A stretch of DNA of 64,000 bases from Balaenoptera acutorostrata (taxonomy: Eukaryota > Chordata > Mammalia > Artiodactyla > Balaenopteridae), in the NCBI RefSeq assembly GCF_949987535.1, contig NC_080067.1:57346405-57410404 (forward strand). Direction: 5' to 3'. This document shows positions 1 to 12,910 of this stretch, piece by piece (position 1 is the stretch's first letter; each line of letters opens with the position of its first letter). The notes beneath the pieces were generated by a model. It made no database searches, was not told the origin of the DNA, and saw nothing but the letters and a program-made list of their open reading frames with translations. The position numbers and the translations under genes are program-made.

Positions 1-1479
1 TAGGTTCATCAAAAACAGCTAAAATTATATGCTGTTATTTATGGTATGATATTGACATTAAATCATTCTTTACTTAAGTTTTTATCTTTATTTTGACAAT
101 TAGTTTTAAGTATTGGCCAAGTGATGACATTTGCAATTCAAGTGAATCAGTCACTCTGAGCTTATTGCATTTGATAAACTTATGACTAAAATGTTAATAG
201 CTTTTTCAGATAGTAGAAAGTAAATAAAAGTGTATGTTATCATAAAAAAATTCATATGTGAATAGTGACACAAGAGGGCAATTTTAGAGATCTTTATAAT
301 GTGATGTGGTGACTAACATACTATTGTTTTTTTCTTTTTATTTCTGGCTTCAGCCAATATGTGTCATTTTTGTAAGTACTAAATTCATCATTTTTCTTTT
401 AAATACAAGAAGTCAACTCTGGGTAAATAATATTGTCCTTTCACTTGATGTATAATTGTATTTCTTTCAATAATACAGCTTGGTGGAATGCATAGTAAAG
501 GGAGTCAAGGAACTTTTTGGATTAATACAAAGCATTCTCTATTTCTTTCAGATATCCTTGCTTTTACTGTCTGGAAAGTCTCCTCCTCTTTTTTTTTTTT
601 GTTTGATTTTTTAAATTTGTTTCATAAGAATGAATGTTTCTTCAGTTTTCCAAGGCCAATCTCATGATATTTACCTTTTTTTTCTTTTTTTGAGCAAAGA
701 TTTAACTTTTAAATTTCATTAAAATTTAGCCTAATGTTTGAGCAAGCAGTTTTGCTGATGGCAGAAAACTTAATTTTGCTGATTCAGAATAATATAATCA
801 TTTCTAGAATAAAACTTATCCTTCCCCAAATGACAAGAAATAAATCTGACTTAATATTTACATCAAGGGCTGTTTGTCCTGTGATTACTCCTCTGTTGAC
901 ATGGGCTGGTAATTAATTTATTGTCTATTCTCTTGTGCTTTCCCTGTCAACTTCGTTCCTGCCCCTGCTGACTCCCCCACCACCAGAGGCAGGTTAACGT
1001 GAGGCTAATAAAATCCAGGCATCCTGGCCTCTCATCACTCAGGCCTGCGAGAGTCCTAGTAATATACTGGATGGTCAAGTATTTTTATAAAATTTAGAAA
1101 AATAGGAGAGTTTAATGGTAATCATTTAAGACCACTGTTTCTTTCTATACTGACGTTTCCTCCAGCATGTCATCCTGGTGTCTGGGTGGCACTGGAGTAG
1201 CCACTGGCATTTTAGACTCAGTTAAGGAGAAGTTGAATTGGGGATGCATTTAGTTTGGGTTTAGTTGGATTTGTTTATGTGCTTGCTGTCATTTTTGCGT
1301 ATTATTATTTCTACCCATCCTGGTGTAGGAATTGCTTCAGGTAATACTACCACTAACCACTTATCATTGTGACAGTGAACTGCAGAACCAGACGTTGTAT
1401 CAGGATATGAATGTGCCCTACAGCACTGAAATAATACATAGGAAATAGAAGAGGAAAATGTTTGAACAATTTGATTATA
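1..1479. other. Unassigned AT-rich DNA
   Basis: No gene, exon or confident repeat seen. The longest frame is 60 codons with no recognisable motif. Poly-T tracts near 587-600 and 678-690 and a short GC-richer patch at 955-1050 are the only compositional features. Confidence 0.6.
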
Positions 1480-2100
1480 ATGTGTCTTGGTGTGACTTTT
1501 TTGTGTATTTATTCTGCTTGTGCTTCCCTAAACTTCTTTAATCTTAATTTGGCATTTTTCATCAAATATGAAAATGTTTAAGTAATTATATCTTTAAACA
1601 TTTTTTCTGCTTTGGCCTCTTTATTACGCAAGTGTTAGATTATTTGATATCGTCCCACAGACTACTGAGGCTCTGTTTAGTTTTTTGGCCTTTTCCCCCC
1701 TTCAATTTCTACTTAAGTTTGAGTAATTTTATTACCCTATTATCAAGTTAACTGATTTTTGCTTTTGCCTTGTCTCATATGCTGGTATACCTATCCAGTA
1801 AATTTTTCATTTGAGATATTGTATTTTCAACCTTAAAAGTTTCATTTGTTTCTCTTTTATAGTCTGTTTTTTTTCATAATTATGTTTTCTTTCCTTTTAA
1901 TCCTTGACTACATTTATAATAATTGTTTTTAAAGTCATCATCTGCTAATTCCATCATCTTTGTCATTTCTAGGTCTCTTTCTATTGATTTGTTTTTCTTC
2001 TTGTTTTGGATCATATTATCCTCCTTCACATGTCTAGTAATTTTGTATTGGATACTGGGTATTGTGAATGTTTGATTATTGGGTGTCTGGGTTTGGGCTT
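1480..2100 (-). mobile_element. Old L1 fragment, 5' region type
   Basis: T-rich plus strand with phrases that I associate with the 5' UTR/ORF1 region of old mammalian L1 read on the minus strand: the stretch around 2028-2070 (tagtaattttgtattggata followed by ctgggtattgtgaatg) and the tctgaggctctgtt-like stretch at 1660-1680. No intact frame. Assignment is from memory of the consensus and edges are approximate. Confidence 0.45.
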
Positions 2101-2349
2101 TTTTTTCCTTTAAAGAGTTGAAAAGATTTTGAAAGACTGAAATATTTGTAAGTTGGGAAGTGAACTGTACAGACATATATTATAAAAAGATTACTCTGGT
2201 ATGGATGAGAAATGGGAAGCTGGGAGAATAGTGACAAGCTATTGTTATAGTTCAATTGAGAATTCTGACATTTAATAAAGGCAGTAGCAATGAGGGTGGA
2301 GAGAAGAGACAGCATTGAGAGATACCTGAGAGATAGACTGATATCTCTG

Positions 2350-2387
2350 TTCTCTTTTCCATGACCAATTCTCTTTTCCATGACCAA
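2350..2387. repeat. Exact 19-bp tandem duplication
   Basis: The unit ttctcttttccatgaccaa occurs twice, end to end and identical, at 2350-2368 and 2369-2387. Such a perfect short duplication suggests a recent slippage or repair event. No function inferred. Confidence 0.95.
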
Positions 2388-2439
2388 CTTATTATTTCCC
2401 AGGTATAACCTAGGTGTTTTTACCTCTGTGCTTCGGTAT

Positions 2440-2580
2440 TTATTTTTCCTCTCAGCCTGGTATCTTATTCTTTGAGGTCCTGTTCAAATGCCAGCTTCTC
2501 TTTGAAGTTCTCTCTACTCTTCCCACTTTCCTAAATGGTATTCTTCTAATGCCAAACACATAGTAATCACTCAGTGTATA
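2440..2580 (+). mobile_element. L2-like 3' fragment
   Basis: The run tttgaggtcctgttcaaatg near 2475, then gccagcttctctttgaag, then a cacatagtaatcactca segment resembles the 3' part of L2. It is diverged and its edges are uncertain. Confidence 0.35.
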
Positions 2581-3529
2581 GTGTTGATGATGAAATGTGA
2601 TCTTGGACATCAGTCTCTTACATAATTTTCTATGAGCCTAATAACATGGCTTTTGGGTGTGGAGAGGAGAATATCATCTTAGTCATAAATGTTTCTTAAA
2701 CAAAGAGAGCGCTGCCTAGAAGAGACCCAGCACCATCCCCTCATTCTTAGAGAGCCCAGTTACTTCTGCTCTTGTCCTTAGCCCTGCTCATTGTTTTGGA
2801 ACCAGAACAAGTTCAGGTGTGATTATCAATAGAGGACAAAGTACTCCCATAACATTTGGTCTCTGCTACATAGAGATACAGAAAGAGAACTTGAACATAA
2901 AAGGAGGTGGCTTCAAATTCTTTTTTTTTTTTTTTTCACTTACTAGTTGTTTCACCATGGGAAAAATATTTAAATTTTCTGGTCTCAGTTTGTCATTTGC
3001 AAAATAGTGATTGTGTTTTCCAACTTACTTGTTTTTTGGAATTATTAAATAGGAATATATATCTAAATACCTAGATTCATGCTGTGCTTTGTAGAAATTC
3101 AACAAAAGTTAATTCTCTTCCTTGTTTTTCCACCTTTTACCTTTAGCATTCTTCTCAAACAACACATGAGTCAAACAACAAATTCATCCTGGTAGATTTC
3201 AAATATTTAAATTTATGTTTTGTAGATTTCTTTGTATGTCCACATACACTGTCCTAATTGATCTTCTTACCAACATAATGAGGTTAGCTGAGGAGCTAGA
3301 GAACGTATCTGTCAAAATGAACCCTAGGCACACATGCAGATGCACACACACATACATACCTGTGTGTACAGTTTTAGACATATTAGTATATGCTGGCTGA
3401 ATATTACCCAATTTTGGTGGGTAGAGGAGCTAGGGTCTCCAAAATTCAAGTTACTTACCAACTTGAATGTTGAATGTAACTGTATGTTACCTCTCTTTGA
3501 CACCCTTTCCTCTCTCATTTGCCTGGCTT
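2581..3529. other. Unassigned DNA
   Basis: No gene or confident repeat. Contains a T15 run near 2920-2936 and a CA-rich patch around 3330-3370. Frames of 60-70 codons occur on both strands and show no domain. Confidence 0.55.
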
Positions 3530-3815
3530 AACTAACTCCTATTTACCCTTCAAGACTCGGTCATGTGTCTGTATCCTCTCCTTTCCTGTCACCTCCATCC
3601 TTTCCAGTCTGGGTAGGTGTCCCTCTTCTGTGCTCCATTGCTTCCTACATATCTCTTTCATAGCCCTGATCACACTGTTGTAATTATCTGTGTATTTGTC
3701 CTCTACTACACTATATACTGCTTAAGGACAAAGAACATTACGTATTCATGATCTTATTGCACAGTGTTTTTTTGCAATATGTTAAAAGTTGTCTCTTGAA
3801 TGAAAGAACAAAAGT
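3530..3815 (+). mobile_element. L2 3' end
   Basis: Collinear with the L2 3' end as I know it: ctcctatttacccttcaaga, then a tcacctcc segment, cctcttctgtgctccattgc, tcacactgttgtaattatct, and a terminal gacaaagaacattacgtatt part before tgaatgaaagaa. A long, ordered match on the plus strand, moderately diverged. Confidence 0.6.
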
Positions 3816-6800
3816 TAATAGTGACTGTGAAATTGAGAGGATTTTTCAGGAGCATATGTGAGAAAATCTAGGAATTACTTAAATTAGATAGAATCAGGAT
3901 CCATTGATTTTTGTTCATGAGGCAAGGGGGATAAAGACAAAGACAACTATTTTATTATTGATAATGGGGATAATATCAATTCTTACCATACCCCTAGGCT
4001 GGTTTGTTTGGTTTTTTGTTTGTTTATTTACTTACTTGCTTGTTTACTTACTGATTGATTGATTGTAGCCCTATGCTGGTATAATCATTATATACAGAGT
4101 ATATCAGGCTGCAATAGATATTGTGAGTCTTGGAGAAGAATAGAAGTCACAAAAGGACAGAGTGGAAGTTATGTTTGACCGGGGGAAGAGTCAAACTCAT
4201 GCTTTTGCTTTATGATGGTGTTTGACAAGAGTGAATTATAGTGACAGTAAGATTGACTTATTCTTCTGAATCCAGTATCAGGGAGGTATCTTTCCTCCTT
4301 TTCCCCAAGAAACTCTGCTTCAGAAAGGATAAGAAGGGAGGAGCTCTTTTGTAAGGATATAGGTGACTTTGATAACCTAATTTGAATCTAAGTGGGAAGA
4401 AGGAAGAAAGGCAGAGGAAGCTTAAGTTCAAATCCAAAGACTCTTTTTTTTTTTTTTCTTTTTCTTCTCTTGATTCTTCAAAGACTGTTCTACAGAGAGC
4501 TGTGCACTCTGTGGACCTAAATGATCTGGAGTCCCTACTCTTGTGGCAGGGTTATGTTGGTGAGAATCATAGCACACTACATTCATATCCCTCCAGGAGG
4601 CTGCCCTCAGCATCCACCCTAGGGGCAGCTTTGAATTCACCCACACTTTATAATAAATAGAACATTTGCCCACAGATTTCACTTTGCTCTAGTGTCTTAA
4701 TGATCATCCCCCAGTGCCTCTGACAGACTTAAACATAATAGAAACCAATTTTGACTCTAATTCAGTGTTCTCTGTAGGAGAGGATGACTGAAGTTTAATT
4801 ACAATTCTTTTATACCAAATGTGTGTGCATACTCCAGCATTTGATGTGATTCCTCCAAAATTTCCATCTCAAAATCAGCCCATCAGTAGAAAAGTCACAT
4901 GCAGCCCAGTTAATTATAACGGAATGTGATGGTTTGGGGCTGTATTCCAAACAGAACACCGTGGCATCTACAAAAACAAGCTTCTAAAAAACTAATAAGC
5001 CTGTTTTTGTTTTATTTTGTTTTTTTTCCCTCCTTATGTAAATATACTGAAAAGAGACTAATAAAAAATGTCCATTATACAGTCTTTTTTTCATCTATGC
5101 AGTCCATTTCATTGCCCCTAATCTTCTCTCTCTCCTTTGTATAGCTGAGACCCAAAAGTTGTAAATGTATTCTAGAACAGGGTGAATTTAAGGCATGTCC
5201 ACTGTTACTTTTGAAGAATAAATTGCTCCAATATAACTTACTTTTGGAAGAGCACATATGATGGACTATATATTGAAGGCAATAACCAAGTTTTATGTTT
5301 ATTTTGTGTCCCCTAAATCACAGACCTGAATGAGAGATGCTGAACAGTAAATTATGTATTTTGTAAGTTAAATTGATATTTTTGGATTACTATGTATGCT
5401 TCATATACATGCATGTGGCATGAGATTGATTGGGGCTATATTCCCCAAACAACACAGCACAGAGAAATTAATAGAAAAGGCAGAGGAGGTACTGATCTGA
5501 AAATATTGATCTCAAAATATTGCAATCAAATTTTTGCAATATTTAGAGCTGCTGTAGCTGTTCCTTAACAGCACAAAATAGGATGAATCAGTAGTATGTT
5601 AGCTGTCTTTCAGGTTGGTGGCAGTCAGTTAGAACATGTATAGTATTCTTTACCTGGTCTGTAGCTGTAACTGTGACGTACAGGCAAAGCAAAAATTAAA
5701 AAAAAAAAAAAACTTATGAAAACAAATAATGCAATGATATTAGGACATACACTTTTGTATTTTTTTTCTTATATAAGGTTATTTGCTGGCTATTGTTGGC
5801 CTCTAGTTCAGTCTGTGTTATTTAAAATCTAATATATGAATTATTTGGATTGAATTTATGTTCGGGGCCACGTTGTTATATGTATTGATGTACAGCCTTG
5901 AATGTGAATAATTATTGTAAACTATATTTTACAACTTTTTTTCTGGCTTTATTATGTAAATTTTCTATTTGGTCAATGATTTAATCATATCATAATTTAA
6001 TGAATCTGTTTATTCTTTTTTTCAAATATTTGTACACAGGAGGTACCATCAGAAATGTCCCTGGGCAATTTCCAGAGGGGTTACAAGTATGGAAACATCT
6101 CTGATGGGAAACTTATGAAATGAACAAAACTCTATTTGCTGGAACTGGTCTGGTACAGGGAGAATACAAACATATGAAAATACTGTGATGAGCCCTTTGT
6201 AGCTGAAAGTCAGATCCCAAGAGGTGTGCTTGAATGACAATAAATAATCAATAAACTGCCTTTCAGGAAGGCAGATCTGGTTAACCAAGAAGCTTTTATT
6301 TTGCTGAATGATAGTATGAGAATTTTTCACCAAAACTGAATTCTTCAGAGAAATAGAGGAGAGGCTAAGTACTAAGAAGGTACTCTTTCTTCTCCATCCT
6401 GTTCTCTCACTGTGCTGTCTTATTTCTAAGTGAATGTCAAATGAACATTTAAAGAATCCCAGTTTGATAGGGTACCATAATATGCTCCTGACTGGGAGGA
6501 TCCCATGGGTCAGTGTGCCTAGCCTAGTAAGAGTTTAGCCTGACTAAGAACTTTGGTTCTAGGTGCAGAGGTGGACACAGAAGCAGATTGTTTTTTCTTT
6601 AAATGAGTGTGCTCCTAAAGAGATCCATACTCAGAAGTGCAGATAAACCCAGGTAAACATTAATGCCCTCTTCTTTTCACTATAGATCAAAAGAAAGGGC
6701 AAAGGCCTTAGATCAAAAATAGCATCTAAAGACATCACTGCAAGTATAACTCAGTAAAAGAAGTCCTGTGGGGGTAGGACATGAGGATGAGAATGAGAAC

Positions 6801-8007
6801 AACAAATAAAGTCTAATTACACAGGAGCGAGTATTACTGATTTGAATGACTCAAATGTTGGTGAGGTCGGTTCATGGCAGTGTAGATGAGCAGGTCAAAT
6901 TATATTTTGTAAATAGGCTCATGCCCTGTACTGGTAGAGTAAAGCCCAAAATTTGCAGTAAGGTTGAATTTTTTTCAAGATTTTACTTTGTGAATTTTTA
7001 TGCCTTTATTAACTTCATAAAGTGAAATTATGATAAAAATCTCAACTGCAATAAAGGTACTGCAGTGTATTTGTATAGTCCTTTACATTTTATAGAGAAT
7101 ATATATATTATATACTGTAGATATACAAATTCATTTATTACATGGAATTTTAAATGGTATAAACATGTGATTTTTCAAAATGTAATACATTCTAGCAGAA
7201 GTATATATCTAATTTTGGCCCTAGTCTTACAAGGTACTGGAATTTTTTAAGTAAAAGGGCCACAGTTAAATTTAATCTTCCAATCACTGTAGAGGAAAAT
7301 AATATACTCACATTAAATGGAATTAGTTGATTATACTAATGTTATGATGATAAATGTAGATAGAAATATGTAGATGCATTGTATTACACTTTAAATACTT
7401 TTTCAGATTGTTCAGACTTAGTTTACAATTTAAACTGTTGCAGTTAGAGTTAATGAAGTAATAAAAATTATATGTAAGTTGTTTCACCTTTTCCCCTACT
7501 TATAGGGAAGTAAAATTGCTTGAGCAATAACTTTTAGGAAGGATATCAAGGAACATCTTATGTAACTGGTATTTGGCTTTGCATTTTCCTTATTTGTCTC
7601 CTTTACCTCATTCCCATGTGAGATGAATGAAAGGATTTCCCTGAAAGAGCATGCACACATGAGAGCCTGGAGGACTTAACAAGGCTAAACTGGGTTCCCA
7701 AAGGCTTCACCTCTTGACCTGTCATTTCCATCATTAGATATTTATTCCTTTGAGCCTTGAAGATTTAACCTATAAGAGAAACTTATTGAAATGCAAATAT
7801 TCCTAGGAGAAATAGCATCTTAAAATGTAGCCTGCTGATGTTTCCTTAGCAATTAGTTAACTATAAGCTGAGAGCATTCTAGCACTGAAGGGAAGAGGAG
7901 ACAGTTTGTATTAGGAGACAAAAGTCTCTGCCAAAGTCGTTTTCTGATTCTTTCACTTTTCTCCACATGATTGCAATAGGAAGGAAAGTATAAAATTTCA
8001 GAAAAGA
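3816..8007. other. Unassigned AT-rich DNA
   Basis: No exon, RNA gene or family that I can name with confidence. Contains a TTTG/TTAC/TTGA low-complexity stretch at 4004-4066, a T15 tract at 4443-4456 and an A15 tract at 5698-5712. A 94-codon minus-strand frame at 6049-6333 shows no recognised domain and is probably chance. Confidence 0.5.
4004..4066. repeat. Low-complexity T-rich simple repeat
   Basis: Degenerate tttg, ttta, ttac and gatt tetranucleotide runs, ending in gattgattgattg. Confidence 0.8.
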
Positions 8008-8545
8008 ATGGCTGCATCTAAACAGGTTGCCAGGACCAAGGGTTCGCAGAAGTTTCTGTACCCCAAGCATGGCAAGGAAGCAGCAGAGACAGAGGACATC
8101 AATGCACTGGTCTGGCTTGGACTATGGGCATTTAACAGCAAACAGTATGGAGTGAAGTATGAAGGGTTCTGAGTTTAAGACCCTGGAACCCCAGCATGAC
8201 CAAGATGGGGGGATAAATGTCTCAAATGACTGATACTATAACCCAGCTTGGGTGATACAATCAAATTTAGGTTGCTATAAAGAAATGAACAATTATAAGT
8301 TTTCTTTCAACCCAGACTTTTTATTGCAACTCAGTTACAAATGAATACTCACTACAATGGTCAAGGTCTTTTCTGGGAGGTTGATTATATTAAGCAAATG
8401 GTTGCCTTTGAACGTGATGTTCTTGTTGAACATGCTGTATCCTCTGCAGGTGAATGTAATTGAAAAGTTGACTTTGGGGCTAACTTTTCTTTGACTGTTA
8501 AAAGAAAAAAAAATTATGTAAAAAAAAAATAAAAAGAAATGTCTT
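8008..8545 (+). pseudogene. Possible processed retrocopy, parent unknown
   Basis: An ATG at 8008 opens a 54-codon frame (MAASKQVARTKGSQKFLYPK...) ending at 8172. Read past that stop with a small frame adjustment, codons remain mostly open for some distance (...EFKTLEPQHD...). The segment ends in an A-rich tract at 8500-8540 (a9, then a9 separated by ttatgt), as a reverse-transcribed mRNA would. There are no convincing target duplications; aaaagaatg at 8002-8010 and aaaagaaatg at 8531-8540 are weak candidates. I do not recognise the parent protein. It may equally be chance coding-like sequence. Confidence 0.2.
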
Positions 8546-9069
8546 CCCTTCGACTGCTAAAATTGCCCCCCTCAGAGAACTGTTACAAGTTCTGCCAAAA
8601 GTTCTCTTCAATCATCAACTATCCCTATACTGAATATTAAATATATGAACTTATGATTATCTTATTCTATATCCTGCTTAATTTCTTTTATCAAGATTTT
8701 TACCATCTCTCTCTCTCTCTTTTAAAAATTTCCCTCTCATATTCTCTGAAAAAGATTTTGTAGTTCTAAGGCTTGTGAACCCACAGTCAGGTTTAGGATG
8801 AACCCTGCTTTCTTGGAACATGATGTCCTTCTTCTCAGCCTATCTTAGCCCTTCTCCTGAACCTCTTCCTGTTAAGCTTTGGTGACTGATAATGTTGCAT
8901 ATGTTCAAAATATATTTAGCTCTGGGGACTAGGCCTAAGGGGGAGATACATTTTATAAAAAAAATGATGCTGATATTTTACTGCCTAGGATACAGTAGAC
9001 CCTAATAAATATTTGCTGACTACATAATGGTAGCTATGTATGTATATATGAGATTGATGGATAGTTATT
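8546..9069. other. Unassigned DNA
   Basis: Nothing recognised apart from a short (CT)n tract at 8706-8722 and a tagaccctaataaatatttg segment near 8997 that resembles the end of an L2/MIR element. Confidence 0.5.
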
Positions 9070-9310
9070 TTGTATTTCTGACTTTAATGATAATTGCTAA
9101 CTGAAGGCTTGGCTTGTACAAGGCCTCATTCTATCAATAAGTATTTTACATGCTTTAACTTATTTAACCTTCAAAACAATCAGATGAAGTTGGTCTTATC
9201 ATTTTCCCCATGTTCCTGAGGAAGCAGAGAGATTAAATAATTCAGGTCACAAGTGGCAGAGCTGGGATTTAATCTTGATGGTCTGGCCCCAGACCCCGTA
9301 TACTTAACCA
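9070..9310 (+). mobile_element. MIR SINE remnant
   Basis: Ordered MIR-like blocks: tattttacatgctttaactt, a variant of the gaggaaactgaggc core (ctgaggaagcagagagatta), then aggtcacaagtggcagagct and gggatttaatct. Pattern and order match the ancient tRNA-derived MIR on the plus strand. Confidence 0.6.
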
Positions 9311-9366
9311 TTCATGCAAACCATGAATGCACACACATATACTTAACCATGAATGCATGAATGTTT
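9297..9366. repeat. Short imperfect duplication
   Basis: The phrase tatacttaaccat occurs at about 9300 and again at about 9340, each followed by catgaatgc-type sequence that is itself partly palindromic. Confidence 0.7.
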
Positions 9367-10115
9367 AGTGAAGAAACACTCGAAACATAAAATCTATACA
9401 CTCTTTTAAGAAAGAAAGAATACTGTTATAATATGATATTGTCCAGTGCATTCTCCCATATCAGGCAACTGTTTCAAGATATATTCTATAGTGCGGCATT
9501 TGTTAAATAACCAGTCTCACTATAGACTATTAGGCGTATGTATTTGTATTGAGGGACATTTGAGGATCTGACCTCTGTAAGGAATCTTTAATCCTTTTGG
9601 AAAATCTTTTGTTAAGAGGCCTATATTTAGTGATCGATTTTGTAATTTGCATAAGACAGATTTGCAAAACAAATTGGTTTAATTTTCAGGTGTGAAAACT
9701 CTCTGGGAATTGGTAGCTTTTCCTTGAGGTAGCAAATATCTTGATCATAGAGACTAACATTTCAAATAACATCTCTGTTTTCACAATCAGGGAACTTTAT
9801 TGTATAAAGTCAATAAGATGTAATTACATCAGAGGCTTTATTGAAAAAAAACAACAAAATTAATTTACGTTGCAGAGGGCTATGGAGAGTTTCACACTCA
9901 TGTGTATTAACACACAGAACTATAAACAGAAATATGAAACAATTCTAAAAGTTGGATACCACTGAAACTTTACAGTATAATGATAAGCAATAGTTTCATC
10001 ACATATTTTAAGAAAGCAACAAAGAAAGCATTTCACTTTTGACTTTATCACGTAGCTTTGCAGCTTATTTCTTGGTATTATATAGGTCCTTGTAGAAAGT
10101 ATTCAAAAGCCTGCA
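9367..10115. other. Unassigned DNA
   Basis: No gene or confident repeat. An a8 run at 9844 is the only tract of note. Confidence 0.5.
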
Positions 10116-10540
10116 TTAGTTTCCTACTGCTGCTGTAGCAGATTACAACAGACTTAGTGGCGACAACACAAATTAATTGTCTCACAATTCTGGAGGTCAG
10201 AAGTCATTGGACTACAGTCAAGGTGTCCGCAGAGCTCATTCCTACTGGAGGTTCTGGATGGGAATCCATTCTTTGCTTCTTCCAGCTTCTAGAAGCTACG
10301 GGCATTCTTTGACTTATGGCCCCAAAACTCCAATCTCTGCTTCAATCACAGTACCTTCTTTCATTTTGAGCCTCTTGCCTCCCTCTAAAAGGACCCTTGT
10401 GATTATATTGGGCACATCAGGATAATCCAGAATAATCTTTTCATCTCAATGTCTTTAATTTCATCTGCAAAATTCATTCTGACATATAAAGTAACATATT
10501 CACAGGTTCAGGGGTTTAGAATGTTGACATCTTTGCCAGG
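10116..10540 (-). mobile_element. MaLR-type LTR (MLT1-like)
   Basis: The plus strand starts gcattagtttcctactgctg, followed by aattctggaggtcagaagtc, ccttgtgattatattgggca and acatattcacaggttcaggg. This is the reverse complement of a common MLT1-type solo LTR, so the element is on the minus strand. It is diverged, has no internal region, and a target duplication is not clear. The 82-codon frame here is incidental. Confidence 0.62.
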
Positions 10541-11815
10541 CCTTTATTTAGCTTTGCACAAATCCTAACTTATTTTTTATATCTTATTTCACTCCATCCA
10601 AACCTTTCCAATCCTTCATTTTTACCTATTGATGGTGTTATTGTAAGCAATATTAAAAAGATTTTCTTGAGATGTAAATTAATTAATCAGTTAAATCAGT
10701 CCATCCATTTGTGCATAATTATTATGGACCAATAGGTTTAATAGGCTTCCTCCACTTTACTGTCTTGTCCTTGGTACTATTTTCTATAGCCAAGAATTGG
10801 ATGAATAGACCCCTTTTTAAATTTTAAAGTAGTACAAAATATTTATCTTGAACTTTTTGGCATTCATCTCTCCTTTCTTAGAGACCTCATGTTTAATTTT
10901 AACAAGACTCCCTTCTTAAAAGATTTTAAATGCATGTAAGAAAGTAACATCTCTAAAAGCTGCCAAAGAGAGAAAGTATAACAGAGTTTCAAAGCTGGAT
11001 GAAAAGTAAATTAACAAACAAAAAAGAACAATTCAACTAATATATCTCCAAAATGACCAAATGGTAGGAAGCCATGGGATGATTGCAGACTTGGGGAGAC
11101 GGTCAAGGAAGGACAAATGGCCAAGGCATCGGGATCTGCTCATGTCAGGATTAGTGTGTCTCTAGGTTCACACTGTCTACATGTCCATTAATGAAACCTT
11201 AAGACCAATGCTTTTTTTTTTTTTTTTGCCATAAAATTACACTGGAAAAGAACTAGTAGTTTTGTTTATTCACTGTGGAACATCCTATGACAATGAGTAA
11301 TGCTGTACAAAGGGATGCTGTGGTAAAGAATCGGAGTAGCATACCTGTTTTTTACCTTGTCAGAAAAGAAATTTTTACAAATATAAAGGGCTTGGCTGTT
11401 TTTACATAATCCTCAGGTATTGAAAGTGTTTTGATTTGTTTTGGGAGGTGGTGATGGTGCTGTGAATTCTAAGGGATCTTTCTGGGAAGAACAAAAAGAT
11501 GTGCCTATAATTACCAAGAAAATGGGAGAAAAATGATGCTTGGTAAATTAGTGAGCCTTTGAGTCCTACTTTCTATACTTTGGCCTGAAAAATGAACAGT
11601 TGGGAGAGAGGTTGGGAAAGAGTAAGATTTTACTGATATTCATCAAATGTTGAGATGAGGTCAGGAATAATTGCATAATGCATACAATTATGTACTGTAT
11701 ACTTGATGTTCAAACACATAATAGACACCTTGAATGAAGACTTCAAGTTTTGATTAAATGAGTAACATTTTGGTGTTCCCCCATATGTTTTCTCATTATA
11801 TTTTTTAAAATGTAA
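10541..11815. other. Unassigned AT-rich DNA
   Basis: No gene or named repeat recognised. A T18 tract lies at 11211-11227 and could be the reverse-complemented tail of an old retroelement. Confidence 0.5.
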
Positions 11816-11965
11816 TCAAAAACATTTATTGAGTGCTTGTCACGTGTCAGACACTTTGCCATGCCCTAAGTCGACGAAAACAAATACCTGACTTTCTGGG
11901 GCTTATAGTCCATTAGAGAAAAACAGACATATGAATAAATAATGAAAAGCAACCAAATAAAGAAA
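11816..11965 (+). repeat. Old interspersed repeat, family not assigned
   Basis: The run aaacatttattgagtgcttg, then cacgtgtcagacactttgcc and a gcttatagtccattagag segment, matches a very common dispersed mammalian sequence. I cannot name its family reliably. Confidence 0.4.
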
Positions 11966-12699
11966 GAACATAAACTAATGCAATAATTCCAAAAATTGGC
12001 ACCCATGGAGAGAGATAAGATTCTAGAGTGGGACAGAGAGACTTACTGAAGTCCTGAATAGTATAGATAATAACAAAGTACTGAACTATGGATTCTTACC
12101 AGTATCCCCAAAGTTGGGGAGAAGCAAATAAGTGCTCATATCTTTTGATTCTTCTTACTGGAGAATAATAAAAACAGCAGTTGGGAAGGAACAAGTATAA
12201 GTGAGAGACTTGGCTAGGTTGGATATTTCTCAAGAAAATAAAGTTCTAGAGCTGGACACCCAATTGGAGGAATAATCCAAAGAATGGGGTTCTCTCTGAT
12301 AAGAGTAGATGGAGTGGACTGTAGTATAGTGAATGCTCTTAGAGAAGAAGCAGCCCAGGTATTCCAACGAAGAGTACAAATTTATATCAGCTGAGCTCTG
12401 TTCCGCCTCTTGTCAGGCTACACAATTGTGGATGGATGAGAAGTCCCTGGCCATGAAAGCTCCTTAGGTGATAGCAATTTGCAGCCAGGACTGACTGAGA
12501 ACCACTGGTCAAAGGGAAAGAAAATATAACCCCCCCAAACCAAACACAGCCAAAGTGTCATCTCACAGATGAGAGAACTCAGGCAAATCCAGCATTCCTG
12601 AATCAAAAGAAAGAAACCAGGAAGGTGAAGCTTTGGACAGTATTACATATACCCATTAACATACAAAACTACTGCAGGACAGCTTACAAAATAAATAAC
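11966..12699. other. Unassigned DNA
   Basis: No gene seen. Weak internal-repeat character (purine-rich, many gaga/aagt words). A 62-codon minus-strand frame at 12418-12606 has no domain. Confidence 0.5.
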
Positions 12700-12896
12700 C
12701 TGTGAGCATAAAAACGTTATGATCATGAAAGACAAAGACTGAGGATCTGTTAAAGATTAAAATAGAGTAAATGACATAACAACTAAATGTAGTGAATAAT
12801 CCTGCATTGATTGTGGATCATAAAAAGAACAGTAGTGGGACAATTGGTGACATCTGAATGTAGTCTGGAGTTTAGATAATACTATTACATCCATGG
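12700..12896 (+). mobile_element. Old L1 3' UTR, left part
   Basis: The segment with gtgggacaattggtgacatc and tagtctggagtttagataat resembles the 3' UTR of an old (L1M-type) L1 on the plus strand. It continues without loss on the far side of the younger L1, at 20228, which shows that the 7.3-kb element was inserted into it. Confidence 0.6.
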
Positions 12897-12910
12897 TAAT
12901 TTCCTGATTT
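12897..12910. repeat. Target-site duplication, left copy
   Basis: taatttcctgattt, identical to 20228-20241. The two copies bracket the full-length L1 exactly. Confidence 0.92.

Noticed and set aside
4926..5460. Similar phrases around ggtttggggctgtattccaa (4930) and attggggctatattccccaa (5428)
   Set aside because: Only about 25 of 33 positions agree; too short to call a repeat.
6049..6333. 94-codon minus-strand frame
   Set aside because: No domain, low-complexity or homology that I recognise; the length is within chance in AT-rich DNA, and there is no poly(A) or splice context.
10177..10425. 82-codon plus-strand frame
   Set aside because: It falls wholly inside the reverse-oriented MaLR-type LTR.
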